From NCBI GenBank assembly GCA_017435905.1, contig JAFSEB010000071.1, positions 1 to 64,000 of the forward strand: a DNA stretch of 64,000 nt. The letters are read 5' to 3'. The notes beneath the pieces are model-generated. The model made no database searches. It had not been told where the DNA came from and worked only from the letters and a program-made list of their open reading frames with translations. This document shows, piece by piece, positions 26,737-35,921 of the stretch. The translations under genes and the position numbers were made by a program. This stretch comes from Clostridia bacterium (lineage in GTDB: Bacteria; Bacillota; Clostridia; Christensenellales; CAG-138). Each line of letters opens with the position of its first letter. Positions within the stretch are counted from its first letter, which is position 1.

Positions 26737-28332
26737 ATGACAATGGAAAAACGATCTTCTACCCCCGGCATGCGCACCGGCTCTGCCCGTGAAAGCCGTG
26801 CCAAGCAGGCCTACAAGCGGTTAAAGCGCCTTGTTGGCCTTGTCAGACTGGCCGTGATCGGCCTTGCCCTGCTTTTTACGGTGCTGCTCATCGTGCACCT
26901 TTTTGTGGAAAAACCCGGCGAAGCCAAGCTTGCCGCCATCAGCGAAAGCAGTACGTTCCTTCCCGGCATCACGGTCAACGGCATCGATGTTGCCGGCATG
27001 ACCCGCAGCGAAGCCGCCCGAAAGATCGGCGCTGTGCTGCAGGACGATGTTTCCTCCATCAACATCACCGTCCGCCACGGCAGTTCCCTTTGGGTGCTGA
27101 CCGCTGCGGATATGGCACCGAAAACCAACCTTGATAAGATCCTTGATGAAGCGATCCTTCTTGGCCGTACCGGTACCGTACTTGAAAACAACCGTGCTGC
27201 GAAAGAGATCGCCGAATCCGGCCGTGCCTTTACGGCTGCCCTTGTGCCGGATCACGATACCCTGCTTGCCCGCCTTGCACTGATCGGTGCGGCGGTGGAT
27301 ACCGCACCTGTAGAACCCTATGCGGAAGCAGACCCCACCGCAAGCGTTCCCACCTTCATCTATGTGGAAGGCAAAGACGGCTACGTTCTCAATCAGGAAG
27401 CGCTGTTTTCCGAGATCCTTGCGCTGATGGAGCAGCGCCAGTATACGGCGACCCTTACCCCGGAGCTTGAATACGCCTCCCCCGCCACTACGGTGGAAGC
27501 CCTCAAGCTTGCAACACAATACCGCTCCGAGTTCCAAACGAGCTTCGGCGGCAGCCGTGCTGCCCGCAATGAAAAGCGTGTGGGCAATATTCAGCGTGCC
27601 GTGACCATGCTCAACGGCTGCAAGGTGGAGCAGGGCGAGCTTTTCCACTTCAACGCCTATATTGGTCCCCGTACGGAAAGGGGCGGCTGGCCTCTTGCCC
27701 CGGGCATCGTCAGCGGCGAACGCTATGAGGATCAGGCCGGCGGCGGCATCTGTCAGGTCTCCACGACCCTTTACAATGCCCTGCTTTGCTCCGGTGCATC
27801 CATGCAGCGGGGCAGCACCCTTGAAGAGATCATGTCCGCAAGCATCGAGGGCATCTCCATCACGGAGCGCAAGCACCATTCCTGGCCCTCCAGCTATGTG
27901 GACAAGGGTCTTGATTCCACCGTAACGGGCACCGTTGAAAGCGGCAAGAGCCTTAACTTCGTCAACAATACCGGCGCACCTGTGTACATTTTCGCTTACT
28001 GCGATCAGGATAACTACACCGTTACAGTTTATATTTACGGCGCACCGCTTCCGGAAGGTACCACCTATAAGGTGCGCGGTGAAGTAAACGAAGAGTTGGA
28101 GCCCGGAGAGACTATCATAGCCGAAGATCCCACATGGCCCCTCGGTTATGAAGAGGAGACCGTCTCCGCCCGTACCGGCTATAAGGTGACCGCTTACCGT
28201 GACATTTACATCAACGGTAATCTTGATTCCACCGAGGTGCTTTACGAAGAAACCTACAACGCCGTTACCGGAAAAAAGACCGTTGGCACAGGCGATCCCA
28301 CGCTGCCCGTTCCCGGCGCTTCCGAAAATTAA
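26737..28332 (+). CDS. VanW family protein with membrane anchor and G5-like tail
   Basis: A 531-residue wall-associated protein. It has a basic cytoplasmic N-terminus, one transmembrane helix (about 36-57), a peptidoglycan-binding-like domain (PG_binding_4, from about residue 74), and a VanW domain. The VanW domain includes NIQRAVTMLNG, FHFNAYIGPRT and GGGICQVSTTLYNALL, then HHSWPSSYVDKGLDSTV. A G5-like beta segment follows (about 445-510). VanW proteins accompany some vancomycin operons but their biochemistry is unknown. GAGG lies 4 bases before ATG 26737, or 10 before ATG 26743. No vanHAX genes are near, so this is a housekeeping wall protein. Confidence 0.9.
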   Translation: MTMEKRSSTPGMRTGSARESRAKQAYKRLKRLVGLVRLAVIGLALLFTVLLIVHLFVEKPGEAKLAAISESSTFLPGITVNGIDVAGMTRSEAARKIGAVLQDDVSSINITVRHGSSLWVLTAADMAPKTNLDKILDEAILLGRTGTVLENNRAAKEIAESGRAFTAALVPDHDTLLARLALIGAAVDTAPVEPYAEADPTASVPTFIYVEGKDGYVLNQEALFSEILALMEQRQYTATLTPELEYASPATTVEALKLATQYRSEFQTSFGGSRAARNEKRVGNIQRAVTMLNGCKVEQGELFHFNAYIGPRTERGGWPLAPGIVSGERYEDQAGGGICQVSTTLYNALLCSGASMQRGSTLEEIMSASIEGISITERKHHSWPSSYVDKGLDSTVTGTVESGKSLNFVNNTGAPVYIFAYCDQDNYTVTVYIYGAPLPEGTTYKVRGEVNEELEPGETIIAEDPTWPLGYEEETVSARTGYKVTAYRDIYINGNLDSTEVLYEETYNAVTGKKTVGTGDPTLPVPGASEN

Positions 28333-28382
28333 CAGTTTACATTTGGGAGTATCCCCAACCAACAATATTCAGGAGGTTTTCC

Positions 28383-29579
28383 ATGAAGTTCTCCAGCAAA
28401 GTGCAGAAGTGCAACCTTTCTCCCATCCGCAAGTTCTACCCCTACCAGGTAGAGTGCAAGAAGTAGGGCATCAAGATCTACCCCCTCAACATCGGTCAGC
28501 CCGACATCGAGACCCCTTCCGCTTACTTTGATGCCATCAAGAATTTTGAGCAGCCCGTTCTTGCGTATGCTCCCTCCCCCGGTATCCCGGAGATGATCGA
28601 AGCCGTCAAGAAGTACTACGCCAACCTCAACATCAACTTCGAGACCAACGACATCATGATCACCACCGGCGGCAGCGAGGCCCTCACCATGGTCCTCAAC
28701 TGCATCCTTGACGATGGCGACGAGATCATCATCCCCGAACCCTTCTACCCCAACTACAACACCTTCGTGCGCCTGACCGGCGGCGTGATCCGTCCCCTGA
28801 CCACCAGCGCAGAAGAAGGCTACAATTTCGCAAACCGTGAAAAGATCGAGGCCCTCATCAACGAGAAGACCCGTGCGATCATGTTCACCAACCCCGGCAA
28901 CCCCACCGGTATCGTTCTCAAGCCCGAAGAAATGCGCCTCATCGCAGACATTGCGAAGGAGCATAACCTCTTCCTCATCGGCGACGAAGTGTACCGTGAG
29001 TTCGTATACGGCGGCGAGCCCCTCCAGAGCATCGCACAGTTCGATGACCTCCACGAGAACGCCATCGTCATCGACTCCGTTTCCAAGCGTTTCAGCGCCT
29101 GCGGCGCCCGTATCGGCACCGTGATCACCCGCAACAAGGAACTGCAGCAGCAGCTCATGAAGATCGCCCAGGCCAGGCTTTCCGTTGCGACCCTCGACCA
29201 GATCGCTTCCACCGCTCTCTACAACGTGGATCCCAGCTACTTCGATGCCGTTCGCGCTGAGTACAAGCTCCGCCGTGACACCATCTATGCCAAGCTGCAG
29301 GAGATCCCCGGCGTTGTCTGCAAGGAGCCCAAGGGTGCCTTCTATGTCATGGCCAAGCTCCCCGTTGACGATACCGATGCCTTCCAGACCTGGCTGCTCA
29401 CCGAGTTCCAGGACAACGGCGAAACCGTGATGTTCGCACCCGGCGCCGGCTTCTATGCCACCCCCGGCTGCGGCAAGAACGAAGTCCGTCTTGCTTACAT
29501 CCTCAACAAGGCCGACATCGAGCGTGCAATGGATCTTCTTGCCATGGGTATCAAGAAGTACAACGAGCTCAAGAAATAA
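28383..29579 (+). pseudogene. PLP aminotransferase (class I/II) interrupted by in-frame TAG
   Basis: Reading from ATG 28383, which has an ideal AGGAGG site, gives 27 sensible codons, then TAG at 28464-28466, then 370 residues of intact aminotransferase in the same frame. The protein on either side of the stop (SPIRKFYPYQVECKK, then GIKIYPLNIGQPDIETP) is continuous with aspartate/aromatic aminotransferase families, where this site is usually Lys or Arg. An AAG to TAG change explains it. The PLP lysine segment SVSKRFSACGARIG and NPGNPTG are intact. The first downstream ATG (28593) would delete the substrate-binding N-terminus. It may be a recent nonsense allele, a sequencing error or a suppressed codon. 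Confidence 0.85.
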
Positions 29580-29591
29580 GCTTTACCGCAC

Positions 29592-29622
29592 AAAAGCAGG
29601 CTGCAGCGCAGCCTGCTTTTTT
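29592..29622 (+). terminator. Bidirectional terminator between aminotransferase and VanW lipoprotein
   Basis: AAAAGCAGGCTG pairs with CAGCCTGCTTTTTT. The T-run ends at the last bases of the convergent VanW lipoprotein gene. Confidence 0.85.
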
Positions 29623-30992
29623 CATGCGCCCACATCCTCCGGCAGGGAAAGAATGGGCCCCACATGGGTAATGCCGGAAATGGAGCGGTATTTATCCTTT
29701 GTGACCTGCTCCCGGCGAAGGAAATTCCCTTCCGCATCGTAGTATTCCTTATAGGTAACGGAGATGCTGCCGCGGCGTGGTTCACGCATCACCTGCTGCT
29801 CTCCCGGTTTGAGCAAATCATCCGTCACATATTCCACTTCCGGCTCCGGCAGTGTCTCCAGCTTTTTGGATGTGACCCGGATGGAAATGCCGTCCGGCAG
29901 CGGACGCCCGTAAATTGAAACGGAAACGGTCTTCTTTTCCCTGTCAACTGCCGCACAAACGGTAACGGGCGCCCCGCTGCTGTTTACAAAACGGAAATTC
30001 GGGCCGCCGGTGCTGATGGTGGCATCCCGACCGATGTCGATATAGCCAAGAGGCCATGAATGGTGCACACGCTCCGTCACCGAAAGATCCGCCATCAGCA
30101 CGGTATTGTAAAGCGTGCTCGACACCTGGCAGACGCCGCCGCCGTATTCCTGCACATACACCGCATCCCGAATGCCGGTGGCTTCCTTCCAGCCGTTTTC
30201 ACCCGTACGGGGACCGAGAAGCGCATTCATGTCAAATTCCTCACCGCTCTGCAGCATGACGCCGTTGATCAGCGATGCTGCTTTTTCAATGTTGAACACA
30301 CGCCCCTCCTTACCGTAGGTCTTCCCTGAAAAGGACGTAGAAAAGCTCGCAACAAGGGCCGTATCCGCCTTTGCATCCGCAAGCGTATACTCTGCTGGCA
30401 CAGCATCAAAGGGCACATCAAGGCGCTCTTGCGCACCGTTTCGGAGGCTCTGCGCAAGAAGCGGTGCAATGGTTTGCGGCGAAACGCTCTGCCCGGGCTG
30501 ATCCGCCGTATACACAAAAACGTTTTTTGTTTTGTCGTAGGCTGCAGCAGCGTTTTGCGGCGCAAAGGAAAGCGCCTCTGCGATCCTCTCCGCCTCCTTT
30601 GCAAGCACATGTTCATCGATGAAAAAGCTGCTTTCGATGCTCCTTGGTGCATTGGCGGCAGGATAATATGCGCTGAGGGAAAGCGCCTGCAGCAGCGCCT
30701 CATCCACATCATAACCTGCGCCGAGGTCTGCCGCATTGCAGTTTACCTGTTTTTCCCCCGCCGCAACGGTGAAGCACACCGCCTGCAGCTGCTCCTGCCT
30801 TACGGAAAGCAGCCTTTTCCTCGCTTCCGCCACAGCCATGCCGGAAACGGGGATGCCGTCGATCACGATGTTTTCTCCAAGCACAGCCCCTGCACGGACA
30901 GCTTCCGCTACATCCGCATGCTCCTGCCTTTGACACCCCGAAAACAGCGCCGCACACAGTAAAAAGACCAGTATCCATCTCCTCTTGTTCAT
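29622..30992 (-). CDS. VanW family lipoprotein
   Basis: A 456-residue paralogue of the VanW protein at 26737, anchored by a lipobox (FSGC, cysteine near residue 20) instead of a transmembrane helix. The order is the same: a PG_binding_4-like domain (about 40-200), VanW core (NIEKAASLINGVML, ALLGPRTGENGW, GGGVCQVSSTLYNTVL, HHSWPLGYIDIG) and a G5-like tail rich in charged residues. The start lacks an obvious strong ribosome binding site. It converges on the broken aminotransferase gene. Confidence 0.9.
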   Translation of the reverse strand: MNKRRWILVFLLCAALFSGCQRQEHADVAEAVRAGAVLGENIVIDGIPVSGMAVAEARKRLLSVRQEQLQAVCFTVAAGEKQVNCNAADLGAGYDVDEALLQALSLSAYYPAANAPRSIESSFFIDEHVLAKEAERIAEALSFAPQNAAAAYDKTKNVFVYTADQPGQSVSPQTIAPLLAQSLRNGAQERLDVPFDAVPAEYTLADAKADTALVASFSTSFSGKTYGKEGRVFNIEKAASLINGVMLQSGEEFDMNALLGPRTGENGWKEATGIRDAVYVQEYGGGVCQVSSTLYNTVLMADLSVTERVHHSWPLGYIDIGRDATISTGGPNFRFVNSSGAPVTVCAAVDREKKTVSVSIYGRPLPDGISIRVTSKKLETLPEPEVEYVTDDLLKPGEQQVMREPRRGSISVTYKEYYDAEGNFLRREQVTKDKYRSISGITHVGPILSLPEDVGA

Positions 30993-31137
30993 CCATCCGT
31001 TTCCTTTCCTGCGATCCTGCTGCCGTTTTCCGCATATGTCCGGTCAATAAGCAGCGCTGCCTTTAGCATGCCGCAGTTTCTCATTTGCATCCATTCCATT
31101 TTCAGATTTGTATCTCTGTTTTTTCTTAAAAAATGAA

Positions 31138-31155
31138 ATGCATGTATACATGCAT
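31138..31155. promoter_or_regulatory. 18-bp perfect palindrome, probable GntR operator
   Basis: ATGCATGTATACATGCAT is its own reverse complement and lies about 60 bases upstream of the GntR gene. Core GTATAC is typical of FadR-subfamily operators, so autoregulation is likely (inference). Confidence 0.65.
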
Positions 31156-31215
31156 AAATCTTGCATTTTTCTACGGTTTATTCTAAAATAATAGGATGAA
31201 ACGGAGGAACTCCCT

Positions 31216-31872
31216 ATGTTTTTTGATTTGAATGACAAGCAGTCCCTGACAGCAAAGGTCTATTCCCACATTCGGGATGATATCATCGAAGGCCGTTACA
31301 GCACGGGCAGCTACCTTGTCGAAACAAAGCTTGCGGAAGAACTGGATGTCAGCCGCACACCGGTGCGTGAAGCCCTCAAGCAGCTTGAGCTTGAAGGCCT
31401 TGTGGTCTCCATCCCCAACCGGGGCATGATGGTGCAGGGCATGTCCAGCCACGATATTGACGATATTTTCACCGTGCGCCACCTGCTTGAAGGGCAGGCT
31501 GCCTATTGGGCTGCGGAACGCATTGATGAATCGAACCTTGCACGCCTCACCGAGATCGTTGAGCTGATGGAAATGTACACCCGTAAAAACGATGCTGCCA
31601 ACCTTGCACGCCTTGATACCGAATTTCACGAGGTGCTTTTCTCTGCCAGCGACAGCCGCATTCTCCGCCAGATCCTGACCACGCTTCACCAGAACTCCCG
31701 CCGTGCAAGGCGCACCTCCCTCACCGCACCGGAGCGCCCTTCCCATTCCCTTGCGGAGCACCGTGCCATTTTTGAAGCCATCGAGCGTCACGAGCCGGAG
31801 CTTGCCAAATCCCGTATGGAAGATCATGTCACCAACGCCCGAAGCAGGCGTGTGAACCCGGAACAGCAATAA
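31216..31872 (+). CDS. GntR/FadR family transcriptional regulator
   Basis: A 218-residue regulator. The N-terminal winged helix (about 10-75) has the hallmark SYLVETKLAEELDVSRTPVREALKQLELEGLV. An all-helical FCD ligand domain follows, with metal-type residues (D in LDTEFHE, then H in SLAEHRAIFEAI). GGAGG precedes the ATG. The ligand is unknown; FCD domains usually bind metabolite acids. A perfect palindrome upstream suggests self-control. The next gene, a DNA methyltransferase, starts 63 bases downstream, so it could be co-transcribed. Confidence 0.9.
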   Translation: MFFDLNDKQSLTAKVYSHIRDDIIEGRYSTGSYLVETKLAEELDVSRTPVREALKQLELEGLVVSIPNRGMMVQGMSSHDIDDIFTVRHLLEGQAAYWAAERIDESNLARLTEIVELMEMYTRKNDAANLARLDTEFHEVLFSASDSRILRQILTTLHQNSRRARRTSLTAPERPSHSLAEHRAIFEAIERHEPELAKSRMEDHVTNARSRRVNPEQQ

Positions 31873-31935
31873 ACAGCATACATTTCCCTTCGGCATGCCC
31901 GAAGGGTTTTGTTCTATCTTGCAAAGGAGATAACG

Positions 31936-33138
31936 ATGAACCGCATTGCATCCATCAAAGGCGAGATCCTCCCCACCGGCGGCCCGGGCATCTTTTTGAA
32001 AGGCCGTGCGGAGCAGCTTTGCGAAAGCCTTGCCGCCGAATACGAGGGCAAGGTGCAGCTCATCTACCTTGACCCGCCCTTCGGCACGGGCGATACGTTT
32101 TCCGTTAAGCTCAGCACGGGCAAAAAGAAGCTGACCCTGCCTGCTTACAGCGACAAGCTTTCCCGTGAGGAATACCTTGCCATGATGCGCACGGTGCTTA
32201 CCGCCTGCCACAGGATGCTCAGCGACACGGGATCGCTCTATCTGCACATCGATTACCGCATGAGCCCCTACCTTCGCCTGATACTCGATGAAATATTCGG
32301 CGAAAAGAATTTCATGAACGAGATCATCTGGGCTTATAAATCCGGCGGACGCAGCACCAGGCACTTTTCCCGCAAGCACGATGTGATCCTGTTTTACCGC
32401 AAAACAAAGGCGGTGTATTTCGATATCACCGCCGTGGGCATTCCCCGGGGTCCGCAGAAGCGAAACAACATGAAGCGCACGGTGGATGAGCTTGGCCGTG
32501 TTTGCTTCTCCATCCGCAGCGGCGGCAAAACTTACACTTACTACGAAGACACCCCCATCTTCCCCAGCGATGTATGGGACGACATCGAGCACCTGCACCA
32601 GCGTGACCCGGAACGGACCGGCTTCGGCACGCAAAAGCCGGAAGCGCTGTTAAAGCGCATCATCCTTTCCTCCTCAAAACCGGGCGACCTTGTGTGCGAT
32701 CTTTTCTCCGGCAGCGGTACCACAGCCTCGGTAGCGGCAAAGCACGGACGCCGCTTCCTTGCTTTGGATGCCTCCCCCATCGCCATGCAGCTGCTGCGTG
32801 CACGGCAGCTGGTGGGACGCAGCGAACCCACCTTCTTTGACGGCAGCCATCAGCTTACCCTCCGCTACGGCGATGCGCCCCAAATTTGCGAAAACGCAAG
32901 CCTTCGCCTCACCGCACAGGAGGTCGGTCTTCGTGCTGTTTACGAAGGCAGCGAAAACGAGGATGCCGCATTCCTTGCCATCGGCACCGTTGGCGATGAC
33001 GGCTTCTTCCGTCCCTTTACCTATTCCGTTTCCCCGAAGCCCGGCGCCGTGCTGACGCTGCCCGATACCGATGCGCAGCTTTATCTTGCCATTTCCGACT
33101 ACGCAGGAAACGTATCCTACACGGCGCTTTGCCGCTGA
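31936..33138 (+). CDS. Orphan DNA methyltransferase (N6-adenine/N4-cytosine, beta-type)
   Basis: A 400-residue SAM-dependent DNA amino-methyltransferase. Catalytic motif IV is IYLDPPFGTGDTF near residue 49 and motif I is LVCDLFSGSGTTASVAAKHG near residue 253; catalysis before SAM site defines the beta order. A C-terminal part of about 120 residues after the SAM fold (from SEPTFFDG) is unusual. ATG 31936 was chosen because AAGGAGA lies 5 bases before it. No restriction endonuclease or specificity subunit is adjacent, so it appears solitary, perhaps epigenetic. The recognition site cannot be read from the sequence. Confidence 0.85.
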   Translation: MNRIASIKGEILPTGGPGIFLKGRAEQLCESLAAEYEGKVQLIYLDPPFGTGDTFSVKLSTGKKKLTLPAYSDKLSREEYLAMMRTVLTACHRMLSDTGSLYLHIDYRMSPYLRLILDEIFGEKNFMNEIIWAYKSGGRSTRHFSRKHDVILFYRKTKAVYFDITAVGIPRGPQKRNNMKRTVDELGRVCFSIRSGGKTYTYYEDTPIFPSDVWDDIEHLHQRDPERTGFGTQKPEALLKRIILSSSKPGDLVCDLFSGSGTTASVAAKHGRRFLALDASPIAMQLLRARQLVGRSEPTFFDGSHQLTLRYGDAPQICENASLRLTAQEVGLRAVYEGSENEDAAFLAIGTVGDDGFFRPFTYSVSPKPGAVLTLPDTDAQLYLAISDYAGNVSYTALCR

Positions 33139-33157
33139 TTTCCCCCTTGGAGGTACC

Positions 33158-33682
33158 ATGCGCACGGAACGCATCACCACGGCAGCACACCCCTTGTTCC
33201 CTGCCGCCATGTCCCTTTACAAAGAAAGCTTCCCCTTTCACGAACAGCGTGAACCTGCGTCGCAGCACACCATCATGCAGCATAAGGAATATCATTTTCT
33301 TGCGGTTTTCGATGATGCCGATGCATTTGTGGGGCTGATCCTTTGCTGGGAAACGGAAGAGTTTATCTATGTGGAGCATTTCTGCATCGGCAGCACGCTC
33401 CGAAACCAAGGTTTCGGCAGCCGTGCGCTGCAGCTGCTTCTTGAAACGGGCAAAACCGTGATCCTTGAGATCGATCCGCCCGTTGATGACATTTCACGGC
33501 GCAGAAAAGGATTTTACGAACGCTGCGGCTTTGCGGCGAATCCCTATCCGCATATCCATCCGCCATATCATCAAGATCATTCGGGGCATGCCCTTGTGGT
33601 GATGTCCGCACCGAACCCCATTACCGAAGAAGCATACAAACGCTTTTCCGCATACCTGCAGGAAACCGTGATGGGAAACTGA
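33158..33682 (+). CDS. GNAT family N-acetyltransferase
   Basis: A 174-residue acetyltransferase. The acetyl-CoA loop RNQGFGSRALQLLLE lies near residue 95, followed by VILEIDPP and FYERCGF strands. GGAGG sits 6 bases before ATG 33158, which is why the upstream in-frame start was rejected. It lies 19 bases after the methyltransferase and probably shares its transcript. The substrate is unknown. Confidence 0.85.
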   Translation: MRTERITTAAHPLFPAAMSLYKESFPFHEQREPASQHTIMQHKEYHFLAVFDDADAFVGLILCWETEEFIYVEHFCIGSTLRNQGFGSRALQLLLETGKTVILEIDPPVDDISRRRKGFYERCGFAANPYPHIHPPYHQDHSGHALVVMSAPNPITEEAYKRFSAYLQETVMGN

Positions 33683-33697
33683 AAATACTGAGAGAGC

Positions 33698-33738
33698 AAC
33701 AGAAAGGCAGAGCAATAATTGCTCTGCCTTTCTGTTTT
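33698..33738 (+). terminator. Bidirectional terminator between GNAT and CotH genes
   Basis: AACAGAAAGGCAGAGCA pairs with TGCTCTGCCTTTCTGTTTT around a short AT loop, and it serves convergent genes. Confidence 0.9.
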
Positions 33739-35914
33739 ATCCTTTTCGCCTTTTGAAGCAAAATGCAAATACGATGCCGCCCGCCAATACGGCAATGGAG
33801 ATGCCAAGCATCAAAGCGGATGATGTGCCTCCGCCCGAAACTGCCTCCGCCCGCAGGAAGCTTCCCTCCCCTGTTTCCATATTGGGAACGGGCATTTGCG
33901 GCATGCCACCGTTTTGCTCCGTTTGCGCAGGAAGCTCGCCTGCAAAGGGCGCCGTAAAGCCGTTCGTCCCTTCAGGCGGAACATTGCCCGGCATCATACC
34001 GCCCGGAAATCCGCCCGGCATTGCGGCACCGCCCGGCAGCACCAAACCTTCCGGTGCGGTCGGAATATCGGGCACGGTCATACTGCCGGAAAAAGGCATT
34101 TCGTTTTCCGCAGCATCGGGCGCTGCAGCAAAGCCGCCTTTTCCGCCGCCCATGCCGTTCCCCATGGTGCCCAAGTCGGAAAGGTCAAGGCTTCCAATAT
34201 CGATCAGCGTGCTGCTGTCTGCCGCCTGCCCTTCCGCCGTTGAGGGAATGGTACCCTGAAGCTGCCCCTTCACGCTTTCTGCCCGGAGAAGGCAGAATGC
34301 TTTGATCGCAGCAACGCCTGCTTCAAATTCTTCATATGTGCAGAATTTGGTGGGATCCTTTTCCACATAGGGTGCGATCAGCGTGCTGACTGAATCCACG
34401 GTCTGCGCAAAAACGCCGCTGTCGAACACATCGCAGATGAACTGCGAAAGATATTCATGATAAAGTGCGGTATACGCTTCCGTTTCAAAGATCCACGATA
34501 CCATGGGGCGGTCTTCCATGCTGCCGCCCGAAACGGGAGAATCGATGGGATCGTTGACCGCATCTGCCGCACGGTTTCCTTGAAATGTACCGAAGGCAAG
34601 GTTGTAATTCCAGGGAATCATGGAAAGTACGCCGTCTTTTTCGTACAGATAATAGTTATGGATCATACTGCCGGTGTAGCTGTCCCCGTTCACCACAAAG
34701 TTATGCACCGCAAAATAGCGCAGCACCGCCTCCACATCCACGGCATCCGCCTTGTTTTCGCCGCTGCCGAGGGTCTTCAGCGCACCGATCAGCCGGGCTT
34801 TATCCGCATCGGTGATATCGGTTTTGGCGTTGTCAAAAATGTTGCTGTAGCTTTGGGGATCATCATCGATATACTGCAGCTTGACATCGCTTGATCCCAT
34901 ACCGCCCATGCCGCCTCTGCCGCCCTGCATGGAGGGCATTGCTGCGGCATTGCTTTGTGCTGCAGCTTTCATCAGGCTTTCCCAATCGATGCCTTCAAGC
35001 TGCTCCGCCAGCTGCCGCAGCGTTTCTGCGGTCATGTTTTCAAAATCGATACCGTCAAGAACGGAAGGATCGATCCCCTGCGCTTCAAGGGCTTCACAGA
35101 GCGCCTCTTCATCGATGGCAAAGGCAACTTCGCCCCTGCTTCCACGTCCGCCAAAGCCGCCTTTTTCGCCGAAGGGCATCTGCCCCGGCATTTGCACAGC
35201 ACCGGATGCCTCATCCTGCACGGCTTCGCCGTCCTGATTTTCCGCAGCAAAATCATCCATGTTGAAGTTTTTGCCGTTGCCTCTGCCGCCGCCGAAGCTC
35301 ATGCTGTCGGGCTTATAAAGCTCGCCGTGATCATTGCCGTAGTTGCGCTGCAAAAACGCATCCTCTACGCCTTCAAGGGCAAGATACAGCCCCCAATCCG
35401 CCCCGTTTACGGTAATATAGGCAAAGCTTGCAAGCGGCGCTGCAGCACCTGCAAGGCGCATCATTTCATACACAAGGTAATCCTTGAGAAAGGAATTATC
35501 CTGAATGAGGTTGTTGAGGCTGAGCTTATCAAGCCCGTGGTAGCTTTTTGTGCTGTCGTATTGGTCAAATTCCACCTTAAAGCTGTAGCGGTCGCTGTTC
35601 ATGGAGGATACATTTGAAAGGGACGTATTTCCCTTTGCCCGGATGCCGATATTCTCGTAGGCTTCCCCATCTATCACCATGCTGCAAAGGGCATATTCTT
35701 CGTTTTCGCAGCTTTCGATAAAGCTGTCCCAGTCCTCCATCACGATATCCACGGTATGCACCCGGGTGGTGTCGAACAGGCGGTTTTCGTAGCCCATCAC
35801 CCTTTCTGTGGGGATGATGCCAAGCCATGCGCCGTTCATAAAAAGTACCGTGAGCAAAAGGGAAAGCGCCGCCGCAATACTGCAGATCTTATCGATATGC
35901 TTGTGCGCTGCCAT
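33737..35914 (-). CDS. CotH kinase family membrane protein
   Basis: About 725 residues. An N-terminal signal/anchor (about 10-35) is followed by a CotH-type atypical kinase domain (IGIRAKGNTSLSNV, SYHGLDKLSLNNLIQDNSFLKDYLVYEMMR, LYLALEGVEDAFLQRNYG). A Gly/Met/Asp-rich insert follows, then the second half (FVVNGDSYTGSMIHNYYLYEKDG, MIPWNYNLAFGTF), a Pro/Gly/Met-rich tail and a C-terminal helix ending KRRKG. CotH proteins phosphorylate spore-coat proteins. Here the usual PWD metal-binding aspartate reads PWN, so activity may be altered. ATG 35914 is 7 bases after the DUF4956 gene. Confidence 0.88.
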   Translation of the reverse strand: MAAHKHIDKICSIAAALSLLLTVLFMNGAWLGIIPTERVMGYENRLFDTTRVHTVDIVMEDWDSFIESCENEEYALCSMVIDGEAYENIGIRAKGNTSLSNVSSMNSDRYSFKVEFDQYDSTKSYHGLDKLSLNNLIQDNSFLKDYLVYEMMRLAGAAAPLASFAYITVNGADWGLYLALEGVEDAFLQRNYGNDHGELYKPDSMSFGGGRGNGKNFNMDDFAAENQDGEAVQDEASGAVQMPGQMPFGEKGGFGGRGSRGEVAFAIDEEALCEALEAQGIDPSVLDGIDFENMTAETLRQLAEQLEGIDWESLMKAAAQSNAAAMPSMQGGRGGMGGMGSSDVKLQYIDDDPQSYSNIFDNAKTDITDADKARLIGALKTLGSGENKADAVDVEAVLRYFAVHNFVVNGDSYTGSMIHNYYLYEKDGVLSMIPWNYNLAFGTFQGNRAADAVNDPIDSPVSGGSMEDRPMVSWIFETEAYTALYHEYLSQFICDVFDSGVFAQTVDSVSTLIAPYVEKDPTKFCTYEEFEAGVAAIKAFCLLRAESVKGQLQGTIPSTAEGQAADSSTLIDIGSLDLSDLGTMGNGMGGGKGGFAAAPDAAENEMPFSGSMTVPDIPTAPEGLVLPGGAAMPGGFPGGMMPGNVPPEGTNGFTAPFAGELPAQTEQNGGMPQMPVPNMETGEGSFLRAEAVSGGGTSSALMLGISIAVLAGGIVFAFCFKRRKG

Positions 35915-35921
35915 CGTCTTC

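Noticed and set aside
28464-28466. Genome-wide recoding of TAG as a sense codon
   Set aside because: Three genes in the window end properly in TAG (near 197, 14214 and 51926) at expected family lengths, so a general recoding is unlikely.
26737-30992. Vancomycin resistance locus
   Set aside because: VanW-domain proteins alone do not indicate resistance; no vanH, vanA-type ligase, vanX or VanRS is adjacent.
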